Source: Jimgerdemannia flammicorona
Lineage: Eukaryota > Mucoromycota > Endogonomycetes > Endogonales > Endogonaceae
Length of the DNA stretch: 20,825 nt
NCBI GenBank assembly: GCA_003990745.1
Contig: RBNI01001793.1
Span: 1-20,825, forward strand
Direction of reading: 5' to 3'
The position numbers and the translations under genes were made by a program. Positions 1 through 9,321 of the stretch are shown here, one piece after another. Under the pieces are notes generated by a model. That model saw only the letters and a program-made list of their open reading frames with translations, was not told the origin of the DNA and searched no databases. The stretch's first letter is position 1; the number at the start of each line of letters is the position of its first letter.

Positions 1-74
<74 letters not shown>
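1..74. repeat. poly-A tract at window edge
   Basis: The first 74 bases are uninterrupted A. It is directly followed by AT-rich DNA. It may be a simple repeat, the tail of a retroelement, or a contig-edge artefact; the window does not show which. Confidence 0.9.
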
Positions 75-76
<2 letters not shown>

Positions 77-282
77 TTGATCATCTCAATATATTAATAA
101 TACTTAAATAACTTTTTGCTTTTCTTATTATTATTAATATATATTGAGCTAATTGTCTCAAGTCTGATTCTGTTGTTGAAATAGAATCAAATAAGTTAAT
201 TACAAATAGCTAAGATCAGCATTATTCTTATAAATTATGATTTTGGTTTTCAGTTATAATTTCTCAGCTGTTAATTTGTTAC
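75..282. repeat. AT-rich CpG-free block
   Basis: No CpG occurs from the start of the window to position 282, and the stretch is dominated by A and T with no coding potential. It resembles the other CpG-free blocks at 6138-8152, 10463-10677 and 20569-20825. A short string at about 146-162 (TGAGCTAATTGTC) resembles one near the right end at about 20797-20811 (TGAGCTATATTGTC), which may point to a shared repeat family. Bases 283-515 hold the presumed upstream region of the zinc-cluster gene. Confidence 0.5.
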
Positions 283-515
283 CGCCTTAATTAAATGCAT
301 TAGATGTATATGTAATTATGTGGGAATAAAAAATTTATGGGGTCAGAAGGGTTTCGGGAGACGGTTCTATTACTCAACACATGGTTTCTAACCGTGGAGC
401 TAAATGAGAACACGGCGCACGTGGGTTGTGCGACCTGTTGTTGATCGTAAACAGACACCGACTGTCGAACGAAGCAACACCTCAACAACCCGAACCTCAA
501 CGAACAGGATCCACG

Positions 516-2507
516 ATGGGCTCCGATCCACTACCGAGAACAGGCAGGAAGCTGAAGGACGGAGCCTGCCTCGCCTGCCATCAGGGCAAGGCCAAATGCT
601 CCATGGCCCTGCCATCCTGCGAACGATGCCTCTTGTATGGGATCACTTGCCGGTATCTGAACCCCGGCGAATACTTTCATATGCTTCAGGGTACAGCAGA
701 GGATATAGAGGTGGAGTTGGATTGTATGGAGGAGGAGATTGCCAGCTTGAAAAACCGTGCTTCCATGACGAACGCGGCGCAGGAGACGTTGGGCAACGAC
801 GACGACGAATCGGTATTGGAAGTTGTCATGGCGCAGAACAGAACAATGCGAAGGCTTTCAAAGCAAAACAATAGCAGATCTGACAGTTCTACTGGGACAA
901 CCATTGTGCAACATCGACATACCAACCAAACTATTGCGTCAGGTAAACCGGTAAATTGGAGCGTTCGCATTTCCCCACGGAGGTTTACCATACAGACAAA
1001 CTTGCGCAACATCACGGATATTCAGAATCTCTTCTCTTATAGTCTGTCGGGGACGCGAATATCATCTGAATTTAACCTACACGCAACAACTCCTTCCTCG
1101 GACTCTTCATCCACCGCCGTCACCCTCCCCCGGAACCAGCTCTTCTTCCGCAAGTTCGGCAAAGATTCCATCTCACCCATTATTGACCTCTACCTATCAC
1201 TCCCAAACCTCAGCATTTCCATATTATCCTCCCCAATGCGTTTCGTCATCGACAACTGCATCGATGTCTACTTCGAATGCTTCAACAACAAAGCCCCAAT
1301 CCTCCATCGCCGCAGCTTCACCACACACTACCGCACAATCCCGGATCCGCTCAACTCGCTCGTAGCTCTCTCGATGGCGACGTGGACGTCGGAGCACGCG
1401 CTGATCTTCCACGGTGCGCACGTGGACCGGGAGCGAGCGACGCACGTGCCTGAGTACTTCTTCCACCGAGCGAGCGCGCAGCTGATGGAGGTGTTCGACG
1501 AGCCTCATGTGTCGACGGTGTATGCGCTGGCGTTCTTGATGCAGTACCGACTGTACAACCCGGACCCTGCAAAGCCGACTCAGGCGCACTCCTTCTACAG
1601 CCTTGCCGTCCGGTTCGCGCAACAGCTGGGCCTGTTCTCGGGCTGCGGGGGAGACCAACCGCTCGTCCTGGGCCAGTCGCGCGACCTGCAACGCGAGAGT
1701 ACCATCCGCCTCGGCTGGCTGCTGTACCACTGGGACTTCGACATGTTCGCCGTCGGATTCCCGGCAATGCTGCGTGACCTCGCGCCCTCGGTAGCGCCGC
1801 GCGAGCTCGATGTAGAGGACGAGGACGAGCGCGCCATACTCGCTTTCTTCGTCCACAACGGCCGCAGTCGCGATCTGGCATGGAAGGTCATGACCACTCT
1901 GTACGAGAACGAGGAGGGCAAGGTCCCACTGACGCTGGTGACGGGGCTGGAACGCGAGCTGGAGGCGTGGTACGCCGGGATGCCGGAGCAATTCCGCGCC
2001 GACCGTTTGGACGCGTGCGGACCCCGAATTCGTCCGCTGGCCGTGTCAAATCAGGCCAGCTACCACCACCTGTCGATCGATTTGCACAAGCAATTCATCC
2101 CAAAGTCCGCAGAGGCCATCGCCGCTGCCACAGAGAACGGGTACACGTTCCAGCTGCGCTCACTGCAAGTGTGTGTCGAGGCTGCGTGGAGGCTCAACGG
2201 GTTGTTCATCGATCTGTGCGAGCGCGGGGAGACGCACGACGTGTTTTTGGGCACGTTCATTATGACGACCGAGATTTTGTCCAAGATCGTGGAGTACCAA
2301 GATCTCGCGAGTGGGGATGATGGCGTGGTTATGCGCGCGGCAAAATGGCACTTATCTAAGCATTTGGCGGTCGTGAAGGAATCGGTGGCGTTTCAGGTGG
2401 ATTGGAGGCCATGGCGGACGTATGCAAAGTATCTGGAGGAGTTTTTGGTGCAGCATGAGGTACCGTTAGAGTACTGGATTACGAATCCGGAGGACAAACG
2501 ATTGTGA
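516..2507 (+). CDS. Zn2Cys6 (Gal4-type) fungal transcription factor
   Basis: Predicted nuclear DNA-binding regulator of 663 residues with no intron needed. The start is the ATG at 516 (context CACGATGG); the frame is open further upstream to about 426, but without an ATG. The binuclear zinc cluster is complete near the N-terminus: Cys18-x2-Cys21-x6-Cys28-x6-Cys35-x2-Cys38-x6-Cys45, with basic residues K25 and K27 between cysteines 2 and 3. It is followed by an acidic, heptad-like stretch (about residues 55-80) that could be the dimerising coiled coil. The rest is a large helical region of the fungal-specific transcription factor middle-homology type. Zinc-cluster proteins usually bind CGG-containing sites. 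The target genes cannot be inferred: the neighbours are housekeeping genes, not a pathway cluster. A CACGTG E-box lies at 418-423. Class is sure; regulon unknown. Confidence 0.9.
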   Translation: MGSDPLPRTGRKLKDGACLACHQGKAKCSMALPSCERCLLYGITCRYLNPGEYFHMLQGTAEDIEVELDCMEEEIASLKNRASMTNAAQETLGNDDDESVLEVVMAQNRTMRRLSKQNNSRSDSSTGTTIVQHRHTNQTIASGKPVNWSVRISPRRFTIQTNLRNITDIQNLFSYSLSGTRISSEFNLHATTPSSDSSSTAVTLPRNQLFFRKFGKDSISPIIDLYLSLPNLSISILSSPMRFVIDNCIDVYFECFNNKAPILHRRSFTTHYRTIPDPLNSLVALSMATWTSEHALIFHGAHVDRERATHVPEYFFHRASAQLMEVFDEPHVSTVYALAFLMQYRLYNPDPAKPTQAHSFYSLAVRFAQQLGLFSGCGGDQPLVLGQSRDLQRESTIRLGWLLYHWDFDMFAVGFPAMLRDLAPSVAPRELDVEDEDERAILAFFVHNGRSRDLAWKVMTTLYENEEGKVPLTLVTGLERELEAWYAGMPEQFRADRLDACGPRIRPLAVSNQASYHHLSIDLHKQFIPKSAEAIAAATENGYTFQLRSLQVCVEAAWRLNGLFIDLCERGETHDVFLGTFIMTTEILSKIVEYQDLASGDDGVVMRAAKWHLSKHLAVVKESVAFQVDWRPWRTYAKYLEEFLVQHEVPLEYWITNPEDKRL

Positions 2508-2566
2508 ATTATTTTTTATTTTTTAATTTGTACATATAATACTTATAAGTTTTAGGAACCCCTCTC

Positions 2567-2597
<31 letters not shown>

Positions 2598-2775
2598 GTA
2601 AATATCTTATTTAGTACACGGGTCTTAACATAGAATTCCTTTCTGATGACATCACGCATATCGCAATGCCATGTGACGAGCCATGCACTTCACGCTCATC
2701 ATTCGTATTGTATTGCAAGGGTATTGAACCCCTTACTTCGACACCTCGTCCATCCACCCACATCCCCCTCAAAAA
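2508..2775. other. Intergenic spacer with T28 tract
   Basis: Spacer between the transcription factor and the dehydrogenase. It contains an uninterrupted run of 28 T at 2570-2597 and, closer to the next gene, a CRE-like site at 2647-2654. The 3' end of the upstream gene and the promoter of the downstream gene must both lie here. Confidence 0.7.
2647..2654 (+). promoter_or_regulatory. CRE-like site TGACATCA upstream of the dehydrogenase
   Basis: The octamer TGACATCA lies 122 nt upstream of the ATG at 2776 and differs by one base from the palindromic ATF/CREB site TGACGTCA. The same octamer precedes the LYR-protein gene, and the perfect palindrome precedes the subunit f and BAG6-like genes. Binding is inferred from that recurrence only. 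Confidence 0.4.
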
Positions 2776-4033
2776 ATGTCTTCTATCCTCCTCAAACCGG
2801 GCTTCGCTGCCGCCCGCCTCGCGCGCCCAACCACTCTCCTCCGTCCACTCCTCGCCTCCCACTTCTCCACGACGCCTTCCGCACAAAGGGAAATCCAGAG
2901 CGTGATCGTCGTGGGTGCCGGCTTAATGGGCGCCGGCATTGCGCAGGTGGCCGCGCAGGCGCAGCTGAACGTGACGATGGTGGACCTCTCACCGGACCAG
3001 CTTCAGAAGGGCCGGGACATCATCGCTGCATCGGTGCGGCGCGTGGCCAAGAAGAAGTTTCCCGACGACGAGGGGAAGCAGAGCGAGTACGTGGACCGAA
3101 CCTGGAGCTTCATCGAGACAGGCACGAAGGCCGAGGCCGTCGTCGCCGGAGCCGACCTGGTGGTGGAGGCTATTGTGGAAAACATAGACACCAAGCAGAA
3201 ACTGTTTATGTCGCTCGACGCCGCGGCGCCAAAACACACCATCTTCACGTCAAACACATCATCGCTGCCCATCGCCGAGATCGCCAAGGTCACAAGCGAA
3301 GACAGGCAGGCCAGGTTCGCCGGGCTGCACTTTTTTAACCCTGTCCCGGCGATGAAGCTGGTAGAGATTGTGAAGACTGATAAAGTCGACACGGAGACGT
3401 ACCAGAGCTTGGTTGACGTAACTAATCGGATTGGGAAGACTTCCGTCGCATGCAAAGATACTCCTGGGTAAGCGATTGATGGATGCTGCTTATTATCTGT
3501 TTTTGAGGGCGTGGTATAGAAGGATGTCAAATTTGATTGTTGAAGGGAGGTTATACATGACGCGACGTCCTAAATCGCCCCATTCTTATTATTTCGCATA
3601 GCTTCATTGTGAACCGCCTCCTGGTCCCTTACATGATGGAATCCCTCCGTATAGTTGAACGCGGCGAGGCTAGTCTCGAGGACATCGACGTAGCCATGAA
3701 GCTCGGTGCCGGGTTCCCAATGGGTCCCATTGAACTTTCTGATGTGAGTAAAGTCTGTTTACCTGTAAATGTGAGATCCTATATAACACCCAACACATTC
3801 TCATCAACTCCACCTCACATTAATCCATCCACACACAGTTCGTCGGCCTCGACACCCTTAAGTCCATCGTTGAAGGCTGGGCCAGAGAGGGCAAGGTGGA
3901 GCCCGCCTTCGTCAAGCCCGTGAAGCAACTGACCGATCTCGTGGCCAAGGGCCATTTCGGGCGCAAGACCGGGAAAGGGTTTTACGAGTACGTAGGACCC
4001 AACGGAGCAAGGGTCGGTGCTGCTAAGAAGTGA
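2776..4033 (+). CDS. Mitochondrial 3-hydroxyacyl-CoA (3-hydroxybutyryl-CoA) dehydrogenase, 3 exons
   Basis: Catalyses NAD(P)-dependent interconversion of 3-hydroxyacyl-CoA and 3-ketoacyl-CoA, a step of beta-oxidation and short-chain acyl-CoA metabolism. Exons are 2776-3467, 3602-3743 and 3839-4033 (introns 134 and 95 nt, GTAAGC..TAG and GTGAGT..CAG); joined they give 342 residues in one frame. The N-terminus is Arg/Ser/Ala-rich with almost no acid over about 36 residues, as expected of a mitochondrial presequence. The Rossmann motif GAGLMG is at 47-52. SNTSS (159-163), His185 in GLHFFNPVP and Glu197 match the family's catalytic Ser/His-Glu set, with the usual His-Glu spacing of 12. [11 protein letters not shown] opens exon 2 and [11 protein letters not shown] lies near the C-terminus. 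Length and order are those of the single-domain HADH/HBDH family. Chain-length preference cannot be told from sequence. The next gene on the same strand is ATP synthase subunit f. Confidence 0.95.
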
Positions 4034-4343
4034 GCCGGTCGGCCTGGAAAGTAGATAATGAGCAGGGTCGAGGTTGTGATGTATTGGGTGCGGTTTGGGC
4101 GGGAACGGTCAATTGGGCGGCCTTTTATTTTATGAAACCAATTTTTTAAAAGAAAAGGTCGATTGTGTTGCGTTCTCAAATTTTTTTTTTTTTGGATATT
4201 GCGTGTATTGAGATGGATTCCTTCTCGTGTATAATTTTTGGGGACATCCCAACCAGTGACGTCACTCCCGAATTTTGAGGCAGGGGTACAAACAAACCAT
4301 AACCCATCCGCTCCCTCAAAACCTCGAATCCTTCCACACCACC
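4034..4343. other. Intergenic region between the dehydrogenase and ATP synthase subunit f
   Basis: About 310 nt without a gene. It must hold the dehydrogenase 3' end and the subunit f promoter. It contains a short T run (about 4180-4193) and a perfect TGACGTCA at 4257-4264, followed by a pyrimidine- and C-rich leader up to the ATG. Confidence 0.6.
4257..4264 (+). promoter_or_regulatory. Perfect CRE palindrome TGACGTCA upstream of subunit f
   Basis: A perfect 8-bp ATF/CREB palindrome 80 nt before the ATG at 4344. An identical site precedes the BAG6-like gene and one-mismatch versions precede the dehydrogenase and LYR genes. The sequence match is direct; function is inferred from position and recurrence. 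Confidence 0.5.
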
Positions 4344-4999
4344 ATGAACACCGTCATCCGCCGCGCCTACTCGACGAAGCAGCTTATTCCGCCGAACCTT
4401 GCGACGACCAAGGGTATCAGCTCTCCCAAGGATACCCGCCGCATGCAGGGCATGGTCGACTTCTACAAGCGTCTGCCCAAGGGCGATGCCTCCCCCCGCC
4501 AAGCGCATGGCCTCTTCGCCCGCTACAAGGCCCGCTACTTCGACGGCGAGAACGCCTCCCCCGCCCCACTCGTCCACGCTATTATCGGTATCTTTGCCAT
4601 CTCGTACGCGCTGGATTACCACTTCCACCTCAGTAAGTAGGGAGGAAGAACGGGGGAGGAGCATGCTGGTTCATGGTGGTGGTGGTGGTGGTGGTGGTGG
4701 TGGTGGTGGTGGTGGTGGGTGTGTCAGCTTTGGTGCTGCTATTGCAACGCTGAGCGGCAGGTCGATATGATGAGACACAGATAGGGACAACAGATACCCC
4801 AAAGGGGTACTGCTGAAACCATCACGGAATTCGTAGTAGAAATATCCTAATCTGATTACGACCTACACGGATACATACAATTCACGGAAAGCACCCGTAG
4901 TACTTTTATACTTATAGAAACGAACAGCATGCTGATTTTGATGCGAACTCTCTCCATCCTCGAAACACAGAGCACCACAAGAACGTGGAGCACCACTAG
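4344..4999 (+). CDS. ATP17: Mitochondrial F1Fo ATP synthase subunit f (Atp17 type), 2 exons
   Basis: Small membrane subunit of the Fo/peripheral-stalk region of mitochondrial ATP synthase. The start is the ATG at 4344 (CACCATGA); the open frame continues upstream only without an ATG. Exon 1 is 4344-4632 and exon 2 is 4971-4999, giving 105 residues. Features shared with yeast Atp17 are an N-terminal short basic leader, a LIPP motif, a VDFYKRLPKG-like segment, ARYKARYFDGENAS, and a single hydrophobic helix ending in YHFHL. The 338-nt intron begins GTAAGT at 4633, ends ACACAG at 4970 and contains a GGT microsatellite. Splicing replaces a read-through end (Ser-Lys-stop at 4640) with KHHKNVEHH, which matches the conserved His/Lys-rich tail of the family (the yeast protein ends HLRHHKGAEEH). 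That match is the reason for choosing the spliced model. Confidence 0.9.
4675..4716 (+). repeat. (GGT)14 microsatellite in the ATP17 intron
   Basis: Fourteen perfect GGT units lie inside the 338-nt intron of the subunit f gene, about 40 nt after the donor. A good candidate for length polymorphism. Confidence 0.95.
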
Positions 5000-6137
5000 A
5001 CCACCCACCCCACGGCGTCCGGTTTCCCCTCCCCCTCCTCTATGAACAGCGAACAGACGGACAGTGGGTCGTTATGGACCGGGGGACGGTGATGGTTAGT
5101 ATCCGGCCATCAAAATATTTTTCGGAGACTGGATTCCTCCAATAAAGAGAATGTATATCAATCATACGCCTGCGCCATGCCTCCAACAAACGAATATAGA
5201 CCTGATGTCTGTTATTGTTTGGCGTATTTTCCCCCAACCCACTTCTTCCGAACTCCCTCTGATCCCCCACCCTACCCACGAAATAGGCATCAAAACTGTA
5301 CTTTGCATATAATATAAGTTGTGGTAAAGAAAGAAGATCCCGCCCTCCGTTCGCTTGGGTTGGCATATTCTCTATTGGAATGGTTGTGCATCTCTGGTAT
5401 GTTTGCTGTGCACGCTAGTAGTGTCGCTCGTGCCCGAATGGCAATAGAATCTGATGGAATAAGGCATAAAGGGGAAGGCTGAAGGGATGGGAGAACGTAC
5501 AACGCTGCCGTAGATGCAAGTAATGGGAGAGACTTCCGTCGATTCTGGGGAAGGATGGGGAGGTCAGCTAGGAGTAGGGGCGTAAAGCACTAGACAACAC
5601 AGACATAGATATGAAGATAAAAGGGACGGTTCCAGCCACATGATATACACTGATCAGTCCGCGGCCAGTGGGATGGGAAGGATGTTGGCGTGCGGGAGGA
5701 GGAGATCAAAAATAATAATCAACGACGCGTACTCCTTTACATCCAAAGCAAAAGCAAAAATAAAAACGATGATGCTCACGTGCGCTGTCAACGGGACGGG
5801 TAAACTCGAAGAGCTGCGCGAGGTATTTCCAGTTGAATCATATCAAAACCACAACCCATTCTCCTGTTCGTTGGACAATGGAAGCAAAGAAGAAGAAAAA
5901 GGAAGAGTTCGTGCTCCCAGCTGAAATGTATATGGAAGACGAGAACTTATAAATAGCTGTTTTGGCCCTGTGTGGCACGGTTATGGGATCCATGTATTTT
6001 GGAAAATCAATAACGCCTCTTTGGTAGGACACCTGTGATGGTTGCCACACGAGCATTTCAAAACAGTAGACGTCCACCTCTCCATTCGTCCACAAACCCC
6101 GTGCTATGTGTGTATGTCATCAATAGCTCGAGTGCCG
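5000..6137. other. Intergenic region, no gene supported
   Basis: About 1.1 kb of ordinary base composition with normal CpG content after the subunit f stop. An AATAAA at about 5141-5146 could serve the subunit f mRNA. Open frames here (for example 5640-5924 on + and 5040-5366 on -) show no recognisable motif, no convincing splice pattern and no conserved look. I found no tRNA-like B box. Confidence 0.5.
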
Positions 6138-8152
6138 ATTGATATGGACCTGAAGGAGTAGAAAAGAGGGTACAGGGGAGAATAAAGGAATTTATCTGCT
6201 CAGAGTTGCTTCTTGCAATAGAGTAGAGATTTACAAATTCTATATTATCTATATATTCAGACACTAAACTCAGAAAGACAAATAGTCTTTTAGAGTCTTT
6301 ATATATATATATATTTATATAAAGTATAATTTTAAAACTCTTATATTATTAAAACTGAGTTTTATATATTTTGGGGGAGTTTTTTTTTTTATCTATTAAT
6401 ACTTAAAGTTTAGTCTCTAAAGATATTTTAAAAAATTATTATAATTACTTTCTAGTAGTAAGAAGAAATTATATAAAATATTGTTTTAGTTATTGTAGAT
6501 TTAGAATTATAACTTTTATTAAATAAGATAAGTTAGTTAAATATTAGAATTCTAAAATATTTATTTATATTATATAATCTAATTTCTTTTATCAGATAAA
6601 TTAATTTATTATACTTTAGATATAGATTTATATTTAATTATAATAATTATAATATATTATTAATATATATTTTTCTTCTTCTCTCAAAAGACATTTATAA
6701 GCTATACTACAGATATCTATATGTAAGTCTATATTATAAATATTTATAAGCCTATATATATTATAGATATTTATATATCTATAATTTTGTAAATATCTAG
6801 ATATATTCTATTTATTTTTACTTTTTTCTATATACTAGCTATATCTATTTTTTTTATTTTATTTTACAGACTCAGAGTCCTGTGGATTTTTATTGGAAGA
6901 GAATCTAGACTATATAGGCCAAAACTCTCTTTTACCATCTACCAAACACTGTTTCTTCATTAAACTTAGACTAGCTATTATCCAGTAACTTGACCATACT
7001 AGATATAACAAGATCTATAATGACCTGTACCTCATTCTACATACCATACTCTCTTTACTATCAGGGAGAACTCAGCTATATATCAATAACTGAAAGTATA
7101 TACTCAAAACTCTAATATATATATAAGGTTATATCTGAGCCAAATAGAATAGCCTCTGCTACCCTAAGTAGAAATGATAGGTAAAGAAAAAAACCCTCCT
7201 CAAGACATAGAATAGTGGGTAGGACCTAGTTCTCTCAAGCAAGGTGAGTAGAGGACTTATATATAAGATGAGAGAAGACCTCTAATATCTCACTACTCAA
7301 GTCTATAGGTCTCAATTATATTACTACATCAGCTCTTAGTTCTAGTTAAGTATAGCTAAGATGTCTAACATAGATAGCCTCAGGTCTCTCAGCTACCCCC
7401 AATGATTAGGGCCTAACTCTATAAATTGTCAAAAGTAACCAAAAGTGATACCTATTATCTAACCACTCTATACCAATCAAAAGGCCCCATTAAAGTAGTA
7501 CCCACTCTAGCCCTGATGACTGCCTCCAGCCTGATACCCTATTGATCTACCATTATTGCCCTTCCTCTTATCTGTGATGACTATCTTCTCTCTCATCCTG
7601 ACATCACTCAAAAAACAGTCACTTATGTCAGAATCATGCTCACCAGAAAGCTTACCAAAGCTAGAAGACCCCACTACAGATACTGAGGACCTATAGGTAA
7701 CCTACATTGGGCACTTAACACCCAAGATCAGTCAACTCCCTATATAATCCATAATATACTGAGATGACACCTTATTGGCAATGACAAAAGAAAGAAGGTA
7801 CTATACTAAAATGAGTATACTCTAGATATAGCTGAAGGTATATACCAAAAACTACAAAAAAGTAGAGAAGACACTGATCTGACACCAATAAAGGGGCAAC
7901 TCATCACTATTGCCTCCCTCCCACTGTCCTGCAACAGATACAGCAAATCAACCCAAGGTAGAGGGGGTATTAGTTGTGGAAAGTGGACTCAGAAGGTTGT
8001 CTACCAAATCATTGTGACCAGTAAAGTAGTAGAGAAAGGGTACTGGCTATACCTAACTCCTTGAATGTTTTCATTATTATATATATTATTTTTTTTACAT
8101 TACTGCTGCAAACAAGTATGTTTGTCTCTTCTTTTTGACCACCCATTTTATC
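6138..8152. repeat. 2-kb CpG-free AT-rich block, probably a mutated repeat
   Basis: Reading every line, no CG dinucleotide occurs between 6137 and 8153, although CpA and TpG are common and both C and G are present throughout. The left part (about 6230-6850) is almost pure A/T; the right part (about 6850-8060) keeps mixed sequence and looks like former coding DNA, with one 64-codon open segment on the minus strand (7510-7701). The block starts abruptly after normal DNA and ends just before a gene relic. This is what CpG-directed methylation and deamination of a transposable element would leave. No terminal repeats or element family could be assigned. Confidence 0.65.
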
Positions 8153-8270
8153 CGTGTTTCCAGTTTCTCACAGGTTGCGATTCCTTGAAAGAGTTAGCCT
8201 TTTGGACAATAAAAGAAAAGAACTCTTGTAAAAGATCGAGAAAATGAGCCCAGCTCCGGCACCTACTGTC

Positions 8271-8278
8271 TGATGTCA
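8271..8278 (+). promoter_or_regulatory. CRE-like octamer TGATGTCA before the Ric8-like relic
   Basis: Reverse complement of the TGACATCA octamer found before the dehydrogenase. It sits about 74 nt before the first ATG of the Ric8-like fragment, but that fragment is only a terminal exon, so a promoter role here is doubtful. Confidence 0.2.
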
Positions 8279-8349
8279 TTTTTCGTGAAGATTTTATCCT
8301 GCTTGTAAGTGCTTTCTTGCCTTTATTCATTGCTTGTCCACTCTGGCAG

Positions 8350-8522
8350 ATATGACGGACGAGGAGAAAGAGCGCGAGGCCGAGCGTCTGTTCGTGCTGT
8401 TTGAGAAGTTGAAGACAGGTGTTATGGACGTCGAGAACCCCATCTCTATGGCCATGCGGGAGGGCAAGGGGAGGGTGGAGGAGATCGAGGAGGTCGAGAA
8501 GGATCGAGTTTTTTTTTTTTGA
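8350..8522 (+). pseudogene. Relic of the last exon of a Ric8/synembryn-like gene
   Basis: Bases 8350-8522 encode DMTDEEKEREAERLFVLFEK, then LKTGVMDVENPISMAMREGK and a short Glu-rich tail, with a TGA at 8520-8522 after a run of T. The EEKEREAERLFVLFEKL block followed by an NP motif resembles the extreme C-terminus of Ric8-type proteins, the chaperone/exchange factors for G-protein alpha subunits. A CAG acceptor at 8347-8349 would open this exon in the phase that supplies the first Asp. Nothing upstream encodes the rest of the protein (normally several hundred residues): the frame is closed by a stop at 8286 and the CpG-free block begins further left. Most likely a truncated or duplicated fragment. 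Family assignment is from memory of the motif and moderately sure; an independent small ORF from the ATG at 8352 is the alternative. Confidence 0.5.
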
Positions 8523-9152
8523 GGGGGGCGAAGGTTGGAGTGGTGTCGTTTGTTCGTATCGTGTTCTTATAATGTTACATTATTGATTTTTATTTTTAAT
8601 ATATTCACGAACGGGGTTCAGCTCAACTAGAAAACATGCCTCATTGTTTGCGCCCTCGATACATTCGGCCCATAGTTAGAACTAGGCGGGAACGGATGAC
8701 TTGAATCGGACTCAGAAAGACATATATGAGGGCTGACATAAAATCTACAGTTACACCACCTGGCTTGCGTACCCTTTTTATTTTGACGCGTGTCATATGT
8801 CCCAAAGACCTTAAGACCCTACACCTCCGAACACATTGTTTGTTATATATAAAATCAGCTTCAACCGTCCCCCGCGCCGCTCACCACTCACCACCAACCC
8901 ACAAGCCGCCGCCACTCACTCGCTAGCCCCCTCAGCAGATCTATCGCGTGACTAATATTCACTATCCTACATACAACATAGATACATACAGCACAATATA
9001 TATAATATAGATGCTTTACATACAACATATACATTGCCGATACATTACATACGTTATACACATTAGATACAACATAGACACGTCACTTACATTACATAGG
9101 CGTGAAGATTGTCGAACGGCGGCGCAGAAGGCAGAGAACATTATGAAGCCAA
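8523..9152. other. Gene-free region with promoter-like segment and ACATACAACATA-like repeats
   Basis: No coding region supported. It holds a TATA-like run (8844-8854) followed by an A/C-rich leader-like stretch (about 8865-8935). After that come several degenerate copies of ACATACAACATA between about 8965 and 9090 (for example near 8968, 9017 and 9067). It looks like the 5' region of a gene whose body is no longer present. Confidence 0.35.
8844..8854 (+). promoter_or_regulatory. TATA-like box without a downstream gene
   Basis: TATATATAAAA followed by a leader-like C-rich stretch. Only short unrecognised open frames follow before the T23 tract at 9153, so any promoter here is orphaned. Confidence 0.25.
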
Positions 9153-9175
9153 TTTTTTTTTTTTTTTTTTTTTTT
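9153..9175. repeat. T23 homopolymer
   Basis: Uninterrupted run of 23 T. With the A tract at 10058-10191 it brackets a roughly 0.9-kb segment of normal CpG content. Confidence 0.9.
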
Positions 9176-9321
9176 GGTAAACTTGGGGTTACATAAGTGA
9201 GAAACGGTGCCCCTTTCCACGCGTGGGATTGGGGGTTGCGAGTACATAGTGTATACATAAGGCAAATTGCGCCAACTTAACAGAAAAGAAAGATACACTT
9301 ACCATCCCCGCGGAATACCTC

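Noticed and set aside
1..74. Poly-A at the window start read as a telomere or transcript tail
   Set aside because: It is not a telomeric repeat, and no gene ends here that would explain a tail; only the homopolymer itself is supported.
1224..1991. 255-codon minus-strand frame
   Set aside because: Shadow of the zinc-cluster gene; Arg/Val-rich and without motifs.
5640..5924. 94-codon + strand frame
   Set aside because: ATG start but no motif, and composition like the surrounding non-coding DNA.
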